A stretch of 64,000 bases of DNA from Gigantopelta aegis (GCF_016097555.1 NC_054702.1:85766610-85830609); one strand, 5' to 3'. Counted from the stretch's first letter, positions 22,726-33,024 are shown. The notes: generated from the sequence alone by a model not told the origin. Translations and numbers: made by a program.

Positions 22726-24334
22726 GTAATTAAAAGTAACAATACTTTATAATATTTCTGATATATATGAATAGACAAGTAGCAATTACACATAGCAAAT
22801 TAAGGTTAGACCATGTTAGTTTTAGGAGAACTTAGAATGCAAAATGACATGAGTGCATTATATGAAATAAACAGTGAACTCACAATTTTTTATTATATAC
22901 ATATACATAGCTATGAAATATATAGATCTACAGAAACCATAAAAGTTATGTTTGGTGACATAATATTTTCACTGTATTTTTAGTTAGTGAAAATATAGAA
23001 TTTATGTTTGTGTTTGTTTTGTTTAACGACACCACTAGAGCACATTCATTGATTAATCATCGGCTATTAGATATTTAGTAATTATGACTTGTAGTCAATA
23101 GAGGAAACCCGCTACATTTTCCTAATGCAGCAAGGGATCTTTTATATGCACTTTCCCATAGACAGGAAAGCACATACCACGACCTTTGACCAGTTATGGT
23201 GCACTAGTTGGAATGAGAAAAAACCCAATCAGTTGAACGGATCCACTGAGGTGGTTCGATCCTACAATGCAAGCACCTCAGGCAAGTGTTCAATTGACTG
23301 AGCTAAATCCCACCCCTGAAAATATAAAAAGCAGTGAACAAATTCAGGATTCAATTATCTCCCTTGTAAATTACATTTTAATTATTGAGGTCAATGTTGC
23401 TTCATCATTTTTAAGTTTGAAAAAAAAGGAGTAATTTAATAAATTGTTCCTATAGAAAAAATGGATATGAATTGCAATTACCTTAAAATATCTATTTGAT
23501 TGAGTCAAAGCTAAATAATAGTTAGACAATGTCCTATCTTTGAATGTTAGTTAAAAGTTTAACCAAGTTCGATTCATTTTTTTTGTTTTTTGGATGATTG
23601 CTTTGTCAGGTATGTTTGCATAGCAGTATTATTAAATAATTTTTAAGTTAATAATTAAATAAAAATAATTTTGATTCATCTATTTTTTAAAAAGTACAAA
23701 GTCAAGTACATTTTCTACACTGTTCCAATGTCTTCTCGATAAGATAAGTGAAAGATATTAGCAAAAACCAAATATATTGTCAAAAATTAGGAAAGATGTA
23801 TATAATAAATAGACCATTTCATGTTGTTTCTTCGAATACAATTTTTATGTCAACTCATGATGTGTGAAAACCATATTTTCACTCATTGTTTAGCCATTCG
23901 TGGAAATATGGTTTTCACACATCACAAGCTGACCAGGTTTAAAATAATTTCAAAAATCTTTCCCATATAAAACTTATTTACAGCCCAAGCGCTTGTAGTT
24001 AACTTACACATCGCAGACAAATCAGTTTTATATTAAGCTCTACGTCAGAGAGTAATATCAATTTCTATTGTGCTTTTTTTTGATTGGATAGTATGACACT
24101 GGCAACCTGTTTATCACCTAGGAGCAATCAGTCAAATGTCTCTAAAGTGTTATTGTACATATGTGTTTATATTAGTTCAAAAACAACAAATGATGTTCTA
24201 ACCACCGTGTGTGCAAGAAAGTATATTTTTTTACAATAGTTTATTATGTATAGTAATAAATTGATGCTTAAATAGCTCATCTGTTAACTGGCTTTATTTT
24301 ATGATGGTGTGGTTATGATTAAATCTGCTTTCAG
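22726..24334. other. Intron of CMTR1-like gene with SINE and hairpin
   Basis: A minus-strand SINE family A-like copy lies at 23005-23315 (tail gtttgttttgtttaacgacacc first, tRNA-like end ggttcgatcc). A hairpin lies at about 23870-23932 (tgtgtgaaaaccatattt against aaatatggttttcacaca). Confidence 0.6.
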
Positions 24335-24451
24335 ACGTGAGAAGTTACAGAAGTTTGTGAAAGCAATCAGAAAACCAACTCGTTCTGACTTGACCCCAGT
24401 CAGTCTACCTGGGGCCATTCGGTTGGAACATATTGAACAGGTTTTTCAAAG
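24335..24451 (+). CDS. CMTR1-like exon 3 of 3
   Basis: Acceptor tctgctttcag is followed by a 117-nt exon that enters in phase 1, exactly completing the phase 2 end of the previous exon (AG|A = Arg). It encodes REKLQKFVKAIRKPTRSDLT, PVSLPGAIRLEHIEQVFQR, and ends CAAAG|gtattt. The motif 'kFvkAi.KPtR.Dl.P' is characteristic of CMTR1. The next expected exons are not seen downstream in the window, so the gene copy is probably a fragment. Confidence 0.6.
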
Positions 24452-27400
24452 GTATTTCTTATGAATATATCAAAGAATGATCATGAGAAAACACTATTTG
24501 TATGGTTTAATTTTAATATTTAGATAAGACCTATTGTAAATACAACTAAAGTAGTGACAAAAATTTAATTACTTACGAATACGCACCTTAGCATATTTTC
24601 GCAATGTGTAAATTTCACAAACAAAAATATGTATGTGCAGTGCACATCTGTGTGCAAATTTCCTGACTTAAGGTCGGGTGTGAATGATGCAAAATTTATA
24701 TTCATGCATCTTTTTCCTGGTTTATAGTAATTAGATGCTTTTCAGCTGCATGAACTCTTCCTAAAATTCAAATATATTTAACTGCAGATTTTATTGCTAG
24801 GTTTACTAAATTGTAAGGGAATCAATATTTAACAAACAATATAATATAAATATAAACAGTACCCACAACAGTCTTAATTTGCAAAAACATCCATAGAAAG
24901 ACTAATGTTAGTAACTGTTTTTTAGTGCCAGGCTAGGGATTTTCAAAGTTATCTTGGCACTACAAAATCGTAAAACTATCTTAGGCTCAATATATTTTTT
25001 TTTTACACATATAACTCGTGTATTATGTAAACTCTCTTTAAACGTTCAACACAGTCACTTAGAAATGCCACTTTCAAATACACATGGATGTGTTTTGAGT
25101 CTGCAGTGTAGCACTGTCAAATCAAATATGCTGCTGGAAACGGCAGACGGCAAACTTAACTGTACTTATTGAAACCACCGACGTCATTAACACAGATGAT
25201 CGATTTTAGCTAATTAACGAAGGTATTATTTAATGACGTAATAGGTCATGCAAGTAATATAGGTATCATCAAAGCCAGCGATACTCAAGTTCCACGAACC
25301 ATGACTATCGTCAAAATGCAATATTAGTATCATTTGATTTTGCGTTTAAAAATCGAAAACCTTTTATTCCTTGTTCTGAGATCTCCAAACGCTTCATAAC
25401 AAGCATATTTCAAATGTTAGTGTTTGGGAATAGGTTGGAATTTCATGATCGACCATCGGTTATAATCGATTCACACTAATCCATTAATAACGTTATATAA
25501 TTATAATATTACCGAGATAAACCCTACCTATATTTTATGACCACTCTTAATCAACTATTATACTTAACCAGGGATCGCGAAACGAGGGGTGGGGGATTGG
25601 GGACCATCCCACCCTCCAGAACCCTACCCTGTTATTGTGCATAAAATGCTAGCAAAGCCGTATTTCAACAGCTAAAATTCACAATTTTCTCAGGGGAGCC
25701 CCAAACCCCTTTTAATAGGTTTGGGTCCTTTTATTTCCTTCGTCTAGGCCATCGGAATGGCAGTGCCCTCCTTTCAACTTGCGCTGATAATGCCTTTCTC
25801 CATTTTCAATTAAACTTAGTGGGCCCTGTTATAATATGTTGTTTCATCATATTATTCACTGTTAAGATGCTGCAATGTGATGAGCTGAAGGCTTCGACAA
25901 ATATGAACATGCAGGTACACACATGCAGATAGACACATGCACATAAACATGTGCTCACACATATAAACATAGACACATGCACATAAACACGTGCTCACAT
26001 ATATAAACACCTACTTACACAGGTGTACTCCACCAAACACGCACATACGCGTGTATGTATGTATGTATGTATGTGTGTGTAAGTATGTGTGCGCTCGCGT
26101 GCACACACACACACACACACATACATACATACATATATATTATAGTAAAACTACTCCGGTATTAAGACCACCCCGCTATTACCGATTACGACCAGTAAAG
26201 TCATACCTAATGGTCGTTTTCATTGCATTTGGTTAACTTGTAAGAAAGAAAAGAAATGTTTTATTTAACGACGCACTCAACACATTTTATTCACGGTTAT
26301 ATGGCGTCTGGCATATGGTTAAGGACCACACAGATATTGAGAGAGGAAACCCGTTGTCGCCACTTCATGGGTATTGATTAGCAGCAAGGGATCTTTTAAA
26401 TGCACCATCCAACAGACAGGGTAGTACATACCACGGCCTTTGATATACCAGTCGTGGTGCAGTGGCTGGAACGAGAAATAGCCCAATGGGCCCACCGACG
26501 AGGATCAATCCCAGACCGACCGCGCATCGAACGGGCACTTTACCACTGGGCTACGTCCCGCCCCTTGATTAACTTGTACGTCACAGAGTGACCTATTTCG
26601 ACTGTGCTATTTTTTCATTGAATGGTATGACATTGGTGACCTGGTCATCACCCAATAAGCCAATCGTATGTCTTTAAAATGTTATCGCACGTATATGTGT
26701 TAACAAGTATGTGATATAAAAAATAACGAACAATGTTCTCACCAACGGGTTTGGAAGAAATAGTAATCTTGCACAAAAATATGTTAGCGCTAACATCTCT
26801 TCGTAAAACGAGGCCCAGACCAATATATTAAATGTTCTCCATTAAAAACCAATACATGCATAGTATTTATCCGCTAAACGTCGGATTTTTCGGGACACTT
26901 CGAAGTTCGGTGGGGGTGCGCACCCCAATTACACTCCCACTGAATCCGCGCCTGAAGGTACTTTGAAACAAATGGAGTAAAAAATCAAATACAATGTATA
27001 AAAACCCTAAATTTCTTTATTTATTACACAAATATTAATAATAAAACCGCAATTTGTTCAGATTACAGCAATTACGAAAAATATGTTTCTTAAACACACA
27101 CACACGATATATTATAACAGAAAAATAAATTACCACAAACGGCCAGTATTGTCTATAAAGTAGTGTTGAATAACAAAACATATAAAACTGTACAATACTG
27201 ACATAAACTATATAAAATATATAGTCATCAAACCTATATAGGCTTATCAGAGACAGAAAACATTTTCATACATGTATCTAAAATAAAATGTTACTTAAAT
27301 ATCATAAAACTACACAGAAATTAAAACGAAAATAAAATATATAATCATATCGGTATTACTACTGTAATTAATATTAAAACCATAATAAAAAAACCCGAAT

Positions 27401-28770
27401 CAGAATAATACACTCTAAAATGTAAAACATTTAGGAATCATGTTAAAAAAATATCAGTAAAATAGCCTAAATAATAAAACACGCTGCATGAGAGGGAGTG
27501 CCATACGGAATTTATGAAACGAATACGGGAATTGTTTTATTTCTCGTGCGACAGCGAGGGATATATGTAGAGAATACTACATGAGTGGCCATTAGATACC
27601 ATTTATCTTACAAGTTGTTTTAAAACGTATCTAACGATCGAAACAACGAGTTGTAAGATAAATGGTAGCTAACCGACACGAATGTTGTATTTTATTTATT
27701 ACATATCCTGGAAAAAACCCAACAGTTTTAACTAAATTTAAATGCCTTTTCTAATGGAAATCTATTCACGGCCCTTGCGCTTAAGTATGTGTTATCAAAA
27801 ATAACGAATGTCGTTCTCACCAACGGGAATGTAAAAAAAAAAAAATCCCCAAAAGAATTTCATAAACTTCGTATGGCACTCTCATGGATGTTATAATTTA
27901 TTTATTATTCACTAACTCTTAGCTATAATTAATGTTAAATATGATTATCACCACTTCACAGTCGATGGTAACAACATTCAGCGATGACAATTAGAGTGAA
28001 GCTGAACGATGTTAATATCACTACATATATACATACATACTTACGTACGTACATATATATAATATACGGTGTTATCTGCTATTGGCAAGTTCGGACGCTA
28101 TCACTTTCAAGCAGATTAAATTATTAACTAACGAGTTTAATTTAAAACAAATTAATGCATTGCAAATATTGCTATAGATAGCTGATATCTAATAATCAAA
28201 GACAGAAATAATAAAAAATAATATATATGGCTTGTCTCATTGTTTTTCGAAATAATTTTATAGAATTTGTCACCTTTTTTTTCAAATTGCAAAACATGTT
28301 TCAACTTTGATGAAAATATACAAACTATATACATGTAGTAAATATGTCCTTTTGGGACCACACACATCATTTGAGAAAACGTGAGTTTTTTAATGTCAAA
28401 GTTTGAGATAAACATACAAACACTTGCATGTTTACACAATACAGAGAAACGTTTGGGACCCACTTCTTTCTATGACATGGCGTGATATGACATTTGAGAA
28501 AATCGAGTTTGACAGGAAAATATAAAAGGTGGGGGGGGGGGGGGGGAGAGAGAGGTGTGAATTGGGGGGGGGGGGGGGGGGGGGGGGGCGAAACCCCATA
28601 ACATGCGATTTTAGTACAGTTGGTATAACGAGGGGTAGGTCCAGCGGCTCCAACCATTTGTCCCTAAGCAATGTTTGCTAGACTGGTTTTACGTTATGTA
28701 TTAAACCAAATGAACACTTCGGGAACCAGTCAAATAGTCACAAACGTTTTATCAAAAACAGGTGGCTGAA
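24452..28770. other. Non-coding, repeats and microsatellites
   Basis: A minus-strand SINE family A copy lies at 26251-26562. Tatg/ca-rich microsatellite lies at 26050-26140. A hairpin lies at about 27590-27665 (accatttatcttacaa against ttgtaagataaatggt). G runs of 17 and 27 bases lie at 28531-28547 and 28562-28588. No gene recognised. Confidence 0.5.
26251..26562 (-). repeat. SINE family A copy
   Basis: Near full-length. Tail 'gttttatttaacgacgcac' at 26259; body; head with 'gggctacgtcccgccc' (reverse of the A-box region) at 26549-26564. Confidence 0.85.
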
Positions 28771-28775
28771 CTTAA

Positions 28776-29021
28776 AGGGACAGTCGTCAGTTTGCAGCCA
28801 GTGTAAGATGTTTCTGACTATGTTTCGTCGTAACACAGATTTTGTTTCGTACGTACGAAATTAACTGAAGGTAAGATCTGGTTTGGGCTCCTACACAAGA
28901 TACACAGATACATATTCGGGTATTCTAAACAGGAAAATATCTTTAATTTGTAATTTTAGTCATCAAAAGAATTTGTTAATCGTTAACATGTTACAGTGGC
29001 AGCAAACTGACGACAGTCCCT
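28776..29021. mobile_element. TTAA MITE (246 bp), intact
   Basis: It starts 'agggacagtcgtcagtttgc' and ends with the inverse 'gcaaactgacgacagtccct', with TTAA on both sides (28772-28775, 29022-29025). It shares its terminal sequence with the split MITE at 9353-13139. Confidence 0.9.
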
Positions 29022-29045
29022 TTAAGGCTAAGAAATCGCTTACAT

Positions 29046-29300
29046 TTATTTCTGTAAGTCTGAGTGAATACTCTTCACTATATCATACATGTTTTCGTAT
29101 GTTCCTTCAAGTTGGTCAAGGTAAAGATCACAAAGCAATGCGCTGTTTGTATTTCTACAAAAGTCCATTTTAAGTTTGGTTGTTACAAACATCGTCTGCT
29201 CAAAAACAGCTTTCAACGTCTCAACAATTCCAAGAGTTGTTAACTCGTCTGTATTGTATTGTCGGCAAAGTTTCAAAACAGTTTCCTTGGGATAACCCAT
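29046..29300 (-). CDS. Candidate terminal exon, weak UBA-like resemblance
   Basis: On the minus strand, acceptor caattttcgtag is followed by an 84-codon frame beginning MGYPKETVLKLCRQYNTDEL and ending with TAA. 'MGY.ke.v.k....' followed by an IVETL helix resembles a UBA domain as found at the end of several ubiquitin-pathway and IAP proteins, but this is weak. The codon pattern and lack of low complexity look coding. It lies 356 bp downstream of exon 29657-29734, but its phase 0 entry does not fit that exon's phase 2 end. It is either a separate gene's last exon or an exon is missing. Confidence 0.4.
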   Translation of the reverse strand: MGYPKETVLKLCRQYNTDELTTLGIVETLKAVFEQTMFVTTKLKMDFCRNTNSALLCDLYLDQLEGTYENMYDIVKSIHSDLQK

Positions 29301-29656
29301 CTACGAAAATTGTAAAACAAATTGAGCATTTAATTAATTATATACGTTTATTTAATATAGATGTCGTGTAACGTTTTTTTTAAATGGCATTAAAAATAAC
29401 AAACAAATTAAAATAGCATTTAAAACAATAAAGATATATTTTTAAAATTATTTACTTTTAAAAATTATGTATGTATGTATATATACTAGTATATATATAT
29501 ATGTGTGTGTGTCTGTGTGTGCGTCTGTCTGCGTGCGTGCGTGCATGCATGTATGGAGGATGGACGGATGGATGGATAGATGAAAGGCAAGATGAATGCA
29601 TCTATGTATGTATAAATGGGTGGATATATGAATGGATGATTGTATGTATGATTTAC

Positions 29657-29734
29657 CTATATTTAACAGTTCCCAAAGAATAAAAACGTCGATCTTCAAT
29701 AGTAGCCGCTTTCGGTTGAGTTCTTGATGATAGA
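29657..29734 (-). CDS. ParB-like gene 1, exon 4 (78 nt)
   Basis: Acceptor cttgttttgaaaag, donor ATATAG|gtaaat. It enters in phase 1 and leaves in phase 2, and reads SSRTQPKAATIEDRRFYSLG then TVKY. It aligns with the 66-nt exon of gene 2 at 48461-48526 (shared 'aaccgaaa/aacgaaaa...gcaactat.gaagctcgac' pattern; K-x-ATIE-x-R). This places it downstream of exons 1-3 of gene 1, beyond the Polinton-like insertion. Confidence 0.6.
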
Positions 29735-30279
29735 CTTTTCAAAACAAGAACAAAGAAAATTAAAGTATCACACTTGCCACAAAAGATTTCACAATGCATA
29801 TCTCTTAAAATAAAGTACACACATACTTATAAAAACCGACTTATATTGTTTCTCGCTGTTCTCATCTAATATTATCTGTTTATTATTCTCATTATTTTTC
29901 TCTCACAATGAATAGTTCACGACACCAAGTCCGTCATAACTATATATTGTTGAACATCTTATTATTAATGACTTTATTTTTAAATGTTAATGACTTGATT
30001 GCAAACAATAACTTTCAGAAAAATAAGCAATTTAAAGTCCATTACAGAAGAAGAAAAACTAGTGGTTCTGTTTGATTGTTTTGTTGTTTTACTTTGCTTG
30101 TTTTGCCATTTAGTTTAATATAGTCTTTTCACAAGAAAGGCCATATGACCTTAAATTTTTTTTAATTTTTTAATTTTTATTTTTTATTGTCCCCAGGGTT
30201 GGGGAGCCCTGATACACCGCCTTACAATTTATCTTAAAATTAATATTCATACATGTATAAACATACATACATATATACA

Positions 30280-30285
30280 AACATA
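30280..30285. repeat. Target-site duplication, left (aacata)
   Basis: The hexamer directly before the element. The same hexamer occurs at 37976-37981 directly after it. Six-base duplications are typical of Polinton/Maverick integration. Confidence 0.9.
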
Positions 30286-31054
30286 AGTAGTAGAGGTGGC
30301 ACTTGGGTATCATGTATGCAAATGAGCTAGGTCACGTGACCTGTCCTGCGCTCTGATTGGTTGACCTCTAAAAAACGTGGCCTCTTCTGATTGGCTGACC
30401 TCTAAGCGTGGGGGCGTGGCCTAATGACATTCAGTGCACCTCGGGGTCGTGCAGATGGCTGACCTTTAAGCGTGGGGACGCTACTGGGTTAATGACTTGG
30501 ACAGCTGTGGGAACCTGACCTCTGTGTCAGGAAACACCGGATGTTGGTAAGATTGACCGTCGGGGGTCCTTTGATGTACAGGAAACAGATGGTGCGGAAG
30601 TCGTTAATGACCCCTAGAGTGGTGTCGAATGATGGGGTGTTTATTTAACTGTGACAGCCGTTTGATGTACAGGAAACAGATGGTGTGGAAGTCGTTAAGA
30701 TGGCAAGATGGATTTGACAGGTGTGGGTTGATTAAGGAGAACCAGTCAACGGGGAGTGGAAAATTCCAGAGGAAAACCCCCAGGGGTTTTGCCATATGTC
30801 GGGGAAAGGTTTGAAACGTGTCCATATACGGCGTTGGCCATGAGTCATCCCAGAACGTGTTCAGACACGTCTTGAGTGAGGTCTCTGCATAATGAGAAAC
30901 AGTCAACGGGGGAGTGGAAAATTACAGAGGAAAATCCCCAAGGTTTTGCCAGATGTCGGGGGAAGGTTTGAAACGTGCCCATATACGACGTTGGCCATGA
31001 GTCACCCCAGAGAGCGTGTTCAGACACGTTTTGACTTCCAGATAGCGTGGGGAC
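30286..31054 (+). repeat. Left terminal inverted repeat of the Polinton-like element
   Basis: It is the inverse of 37207-37975 with small indels. It starts with 'agtagtagaggtggcac', then octamer atgcaaat and E-box-like cacgtgac (30313-30337). Next come three imperfect copies of 'ttggctgacctctaagcgtgg'. Further in is a roughly 145-bp tandem duplication (about 30745-30888 and 30900-31035), each unit holding 'acgtgttcagacacgt'. Confidence 0.9.
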
Positions 31055-31070
31055 GCTACCGTGGGGGGCC

Positions 31071-31111
31071 TATAAAAAAACCCATATTCAGGACGCTTGC
31101 CATTCGCTCAG
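31071..31111 (+). promoter_or_regulatory. Core promoter of the PC4-domain gene
   Basis: TATAAAAAAA at 31071-31080 and an initiator-like 'cattcgctcag' at 31101-31111, about 30 bp downstream. It lies directly inside the left TIR boundary. The start-site region 31101-31134 closely resembles 31761-31794 of the next gene. Confidence 0.65.
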
Positions 31112-31143
31112 CGACACTGCTAGAGAGAAGACGTATACCGTTG

Positions 31144-31737
31144 ATGAATGATATTCACGTTCCTGTGTCTGATTGCGCTGTACTTGGAAAGAAGAAAATG
31201 GCATCGGGATATAACAGAAGCACTACAGAGGGCATTGTCAAAAACGAAGAAAACGAAACGAGATGCAAACTAGACCTCGGCGGTAACGTCTACGTCGTGG
31301 CTAAACTGTGGAAGGGTGACATTGCCATTCACGTTCGTCAGTTCGACGAGGACCGTGGAACACTTTTTCCCACCAAGAAAGGCGTTTCTCTGACGATAAA
31401 ACAGTGGTTAGAACTGGCCACCTTCAAACGAGAATCGAGTGTACCGCAGCATATTGGTGGGAACGTTTACGTCGAGACCATTTACAAAGGTGTGGATATT
31501 CGTCAGTGGTGGTATTGTGATCAAGAACTGAAACCTTCCCGTCGTGGCGTTCGACTGACTGTCGAACAGTGGAAAGAGCTCCAGAAATGTTTTGACACTA
31601 TCTACGACTTTGTGCCTGAACTGAGAGACGTCATACTGTGCCACTTACGAGAAGATCATCAAAATCTGACGGGTGCCATAGAGTGTTCGGAAAACCCACA
31701 GGACGTGTTTGGACATGCTCAGACATTGTGCATATAA
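31144..31737 (+). CDS. Protein with two PC4-like ssDNA-binding domains
   Basis: 197 aa from the first ATG after the predicted start site. A second in-frame ATG at 31198 (MASGYNRS, like the next gene's MASEYSRM) is an alternative start giving 179 aa. Domain 1 (about residues 42-92) contains GGNVYVVAKLWKGDIAIHVR, later PTKKGVSLTIKQWLEL. Domain 2 (about 103-155) contains GGNVYVETIYKG and PSRRGVRLTVEQWKEL. The 'G-x-Y-V...I-x-V-R...P..kG..Lt..qW..L' pattern is that of transcriptional coactivator p15/PC4, which binds ssDNA as a dimer; here two copies are fused in one chain. The likely role is ssDNA binding in replication or late transcription of the element. The frame extends upstream into the TIR (to 30892) but lies before the promoter there. 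Confidence 0.75.
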   Translation: MNDIHVPVSDCAVLGKKKMASGYNRSTTEGIVKNEENETRCKLDLGGNVYVVAKLWKGDIAIHVRQFDEDRGTLFPTKKGVSLTIKQWLELATFKRESSVPQHIGGNVYVETIYKGVDIRQWWYCDQELKPSRRGVRLTVEQWKELQKCFDTIYDFVPELRDVILCHLREDHQNLTGAIECSENPQDVFGHAQTLCI

Positions 31738-31769
31738 ACCTTAGATTTAGAGCTGTTCATCATTCGTCA
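31733..31769 (+). promoter_or_regulatory. Core promoter of the BIR gene, overlapping the upstream stop codon
   Basis: TATAAA at 31733-31738 contains the TAA stop (31735-31737) of the PC4 gene. Initiator-like 'cattcgtcag' lies at 31761-31770, 28-30 bp downstream. Confidence 0.6.
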
Positions 31770-31805
31770 GTCGACCGTTGTAGAGTGAAGACGTGCGCTC
31801 CAGAG

Positions 31806-32384
31806 ATGGCATCGGAATATTCGAGAATGGACAGCAGTAGTAACAGCAGTTGTAGCAGCAGCGGTGACGATGTCTTGGTATGCAAATGTTCTGAAAGACA
31901 CACGATCCAATGCAAAAGAGTGGCTACCAAACCAGAAGAACATGATCAAGCGGACGCTGATCGTGAACCCGGTGAAATTGTGGACGAAGAACCCACGGAT
32001 ATCCGTGAACCCGTCGAAATCGTGGACGAAGAACCCATGGATCAGACGGATGCTGCTCGAGAAACGGACTCGACTCCCTACGATGATGATGCCTACGACG
32101 CCGATGGCGATGGTCTTTCGAGACATTACTTGTTCTGTCATCGACCCGAAATGAGAAGATTCTACAGACGACTCTGCACGTTTGGGTGGTGGCCCATACA
32201 GTTGCGCCAGAAACCGAGGGAACTCGCCAAGGCCGGTTTCTTCTACATGGGAGACCACGATGCCGTCGTCTGCTACTGTTGTGGACTACGCACCTACAGA
32301 TGGCAGAATATGGATGATCCAGTGATGGAACATTACAGACTGTCCCCAAGATGTCCCTACATTAACAATGTGTTGAGACATTAA
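31806..32384 (+). CDS. Single-BIR (IAP-type) protein
   Basis: 192 aa from the first ATG after the predicted start site. A Ser-rich N-terminus is followed by an acidic tandem repeat (REPGEIVDEEPTD / REPVEIVDEEPMD, about residues 55-85). A BIR domain occupies about 106-190: conserved Arg, FGWWP, LAKAGFFYMGDHDAVVCYCC, W...DDP..EH, SPRCPYI. The zinc ligands are intact (C-x2-C in CYCC, His of EH, Cys of PRC with H-x6-C spacing). There is no RING, CARD or second BIR. BIR proteins inhibit caspases or act in chromosome biology; a virus-like element carrying one suggests host-death suppression (inference). The closest source could be a host IAP gene. Confidence 0.85.
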   Translation: MASEYSRMDSSSNSSCSSSGDDVLVCKCSERHTIQCKRVATKPEEHDQADADREPGEIVDEEPTDIREPVEIVDEEPMDQTDAARETDSTPYDDDAYDADGDGLSRHYLFCHRPEMRRFYRRLCTFGWWPIQLRQKPRELAKAGFFYMGDHDAVVCYCCGLRTYRWQNMDDPVMEHYRLSPRCPYINNVLRH

Positions 32385-32413
32385 ACACGTGTGTGCTACT
32401 TTTCGTTTTGTAA

Positions 32414-32419
32414 AATAAA
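32414..32419 (+). promoter_or_regulatory. Polyadenylation signal of the BIR gene
   Basis: AATAAA 30 bp after the BIR stop codon, ahead of the (tg)n tract at 32463-32518. Confidence 0.6.
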
Positions 32420-32460
32420 CATGTGAATAACACGTTTTGTTTGTTATTAATGTAAGGGTG

Positions 32461-32462
<2 letters not shown>

Positions 32463-32518
<56 letters not shown>
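32463..32518. repeat. (tg)n microsatellite plus degenerate tgtggccc repeats
   Basis: About 28 TG units, followed by four copies of 'gtgtggccctga' variants to 32563. It separates the BIR gene from the next promoter. Confidence 0.95.
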
Positions 32519-32519
<1 letters not shown>

Positions 32520-32616
32520 CCCCGTGTGTGGCCCTGAGTGTGGCCCTGAATGTGGCCCTGACCATACGTATCACACAAAATTTAATCTTTGTGAGCATGC
32601 GCGAAATTATAGAGAG

Positions 32617-32624
32617 TATAAATA
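32617..32624 (+). promoter_or_regulatory. TATA box of the small basic protein gene
   Basis: TATAAATA (32617-32624), 60 bp before the ATG at 32677. Confidence 0.6.
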
Positions 32625-32676
32625 AAAGGGCAATGGGTAACATCGTCATTTGAGATAGAACCTTCAGAGGCACAAC

Positions 32677-33018
32677 ATGTCAGACCAGTACAAGTTGTAT
32701 GTTCCCGACGCGGACAAGTGGACTCGCTTTTACAAGTTGCAAGCCCAAGGCAAACTTCAACCTCATTTTCCAGTGCAGCGTGGTGGGAAAAGTCAGATGA
32801 TGTACAGCGTGGATCGATGTCTAGAACTCTACGATCCCACTTGGAAAAAGGAAAAAGAGGAACAGAACAAACACCCGACACCTAAAGTCGTCATGGTCTC
32901 CCCAACGCAACAGGTGGTAGAACAAGCCAAGGCCGAGCAGAAACGGAAACGAGAACAGAGCGGCGTGGAACAGAAACGACGAGAGCAGACTGGGCAAAAA
33001 CGGCACAAGCATTTCTGA
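32677..33018 (+). CDS. Small basic protein of the Polinton-like element, unknown function
   Basis: 113 aa. The start is the first ATG after the TATA box and is well placed (caacatgtc). The N-terminal half (about residues 1-50) looks folded, with YKLYVPDADKWTRFYKLQ and a GGKSQMMYSVD turn. The C-terminal half is a Lys/Arg/Glu/Gln-rich helix ending in KRRE...QKRHKHF, with a nuclear-localisation character. No family recognised. Its size, basicity and position just before the packaging ATPase would suit a DNA-binding core or packaging accessory protein (inference only). The stop is 7 bp before the next TATA box. Confidence 0.65.
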   Translation: MSDQYKLYVPDADKWTRFYKLQAQGKLQPHFPVQRGGKSQMMYSVDRCLELYDPTWKKEKEEQNKHPTPKVVMVSPTQQVVEQAKAEQKRKREQSGVEQKRREQTGQKRHKHF

Positions 33019-33024
33019 GAAGAC

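Noticed and set aside
25991..26236. ORFs with [18 protein letters not shown] or SLSL repeats (also 13259, 29448, 32437, 35295, 45217, 56071, 58511-58967)
   Set aside because: Translations of dinucleotide microsatellites.
30892..31143. N-terminal extension of the PC4 gene into the TIR
   Set aside because: The frame is open, but it lies upstream of the TATA box and is repeated (inverted) in the right TIR without coding logic.
31767..32258. Minus-strand ORFs over the BIR and ATPase genes
   Set aside because: Shadows of GC-rich plus-strand coding sequence; no family pattern and no promoter.
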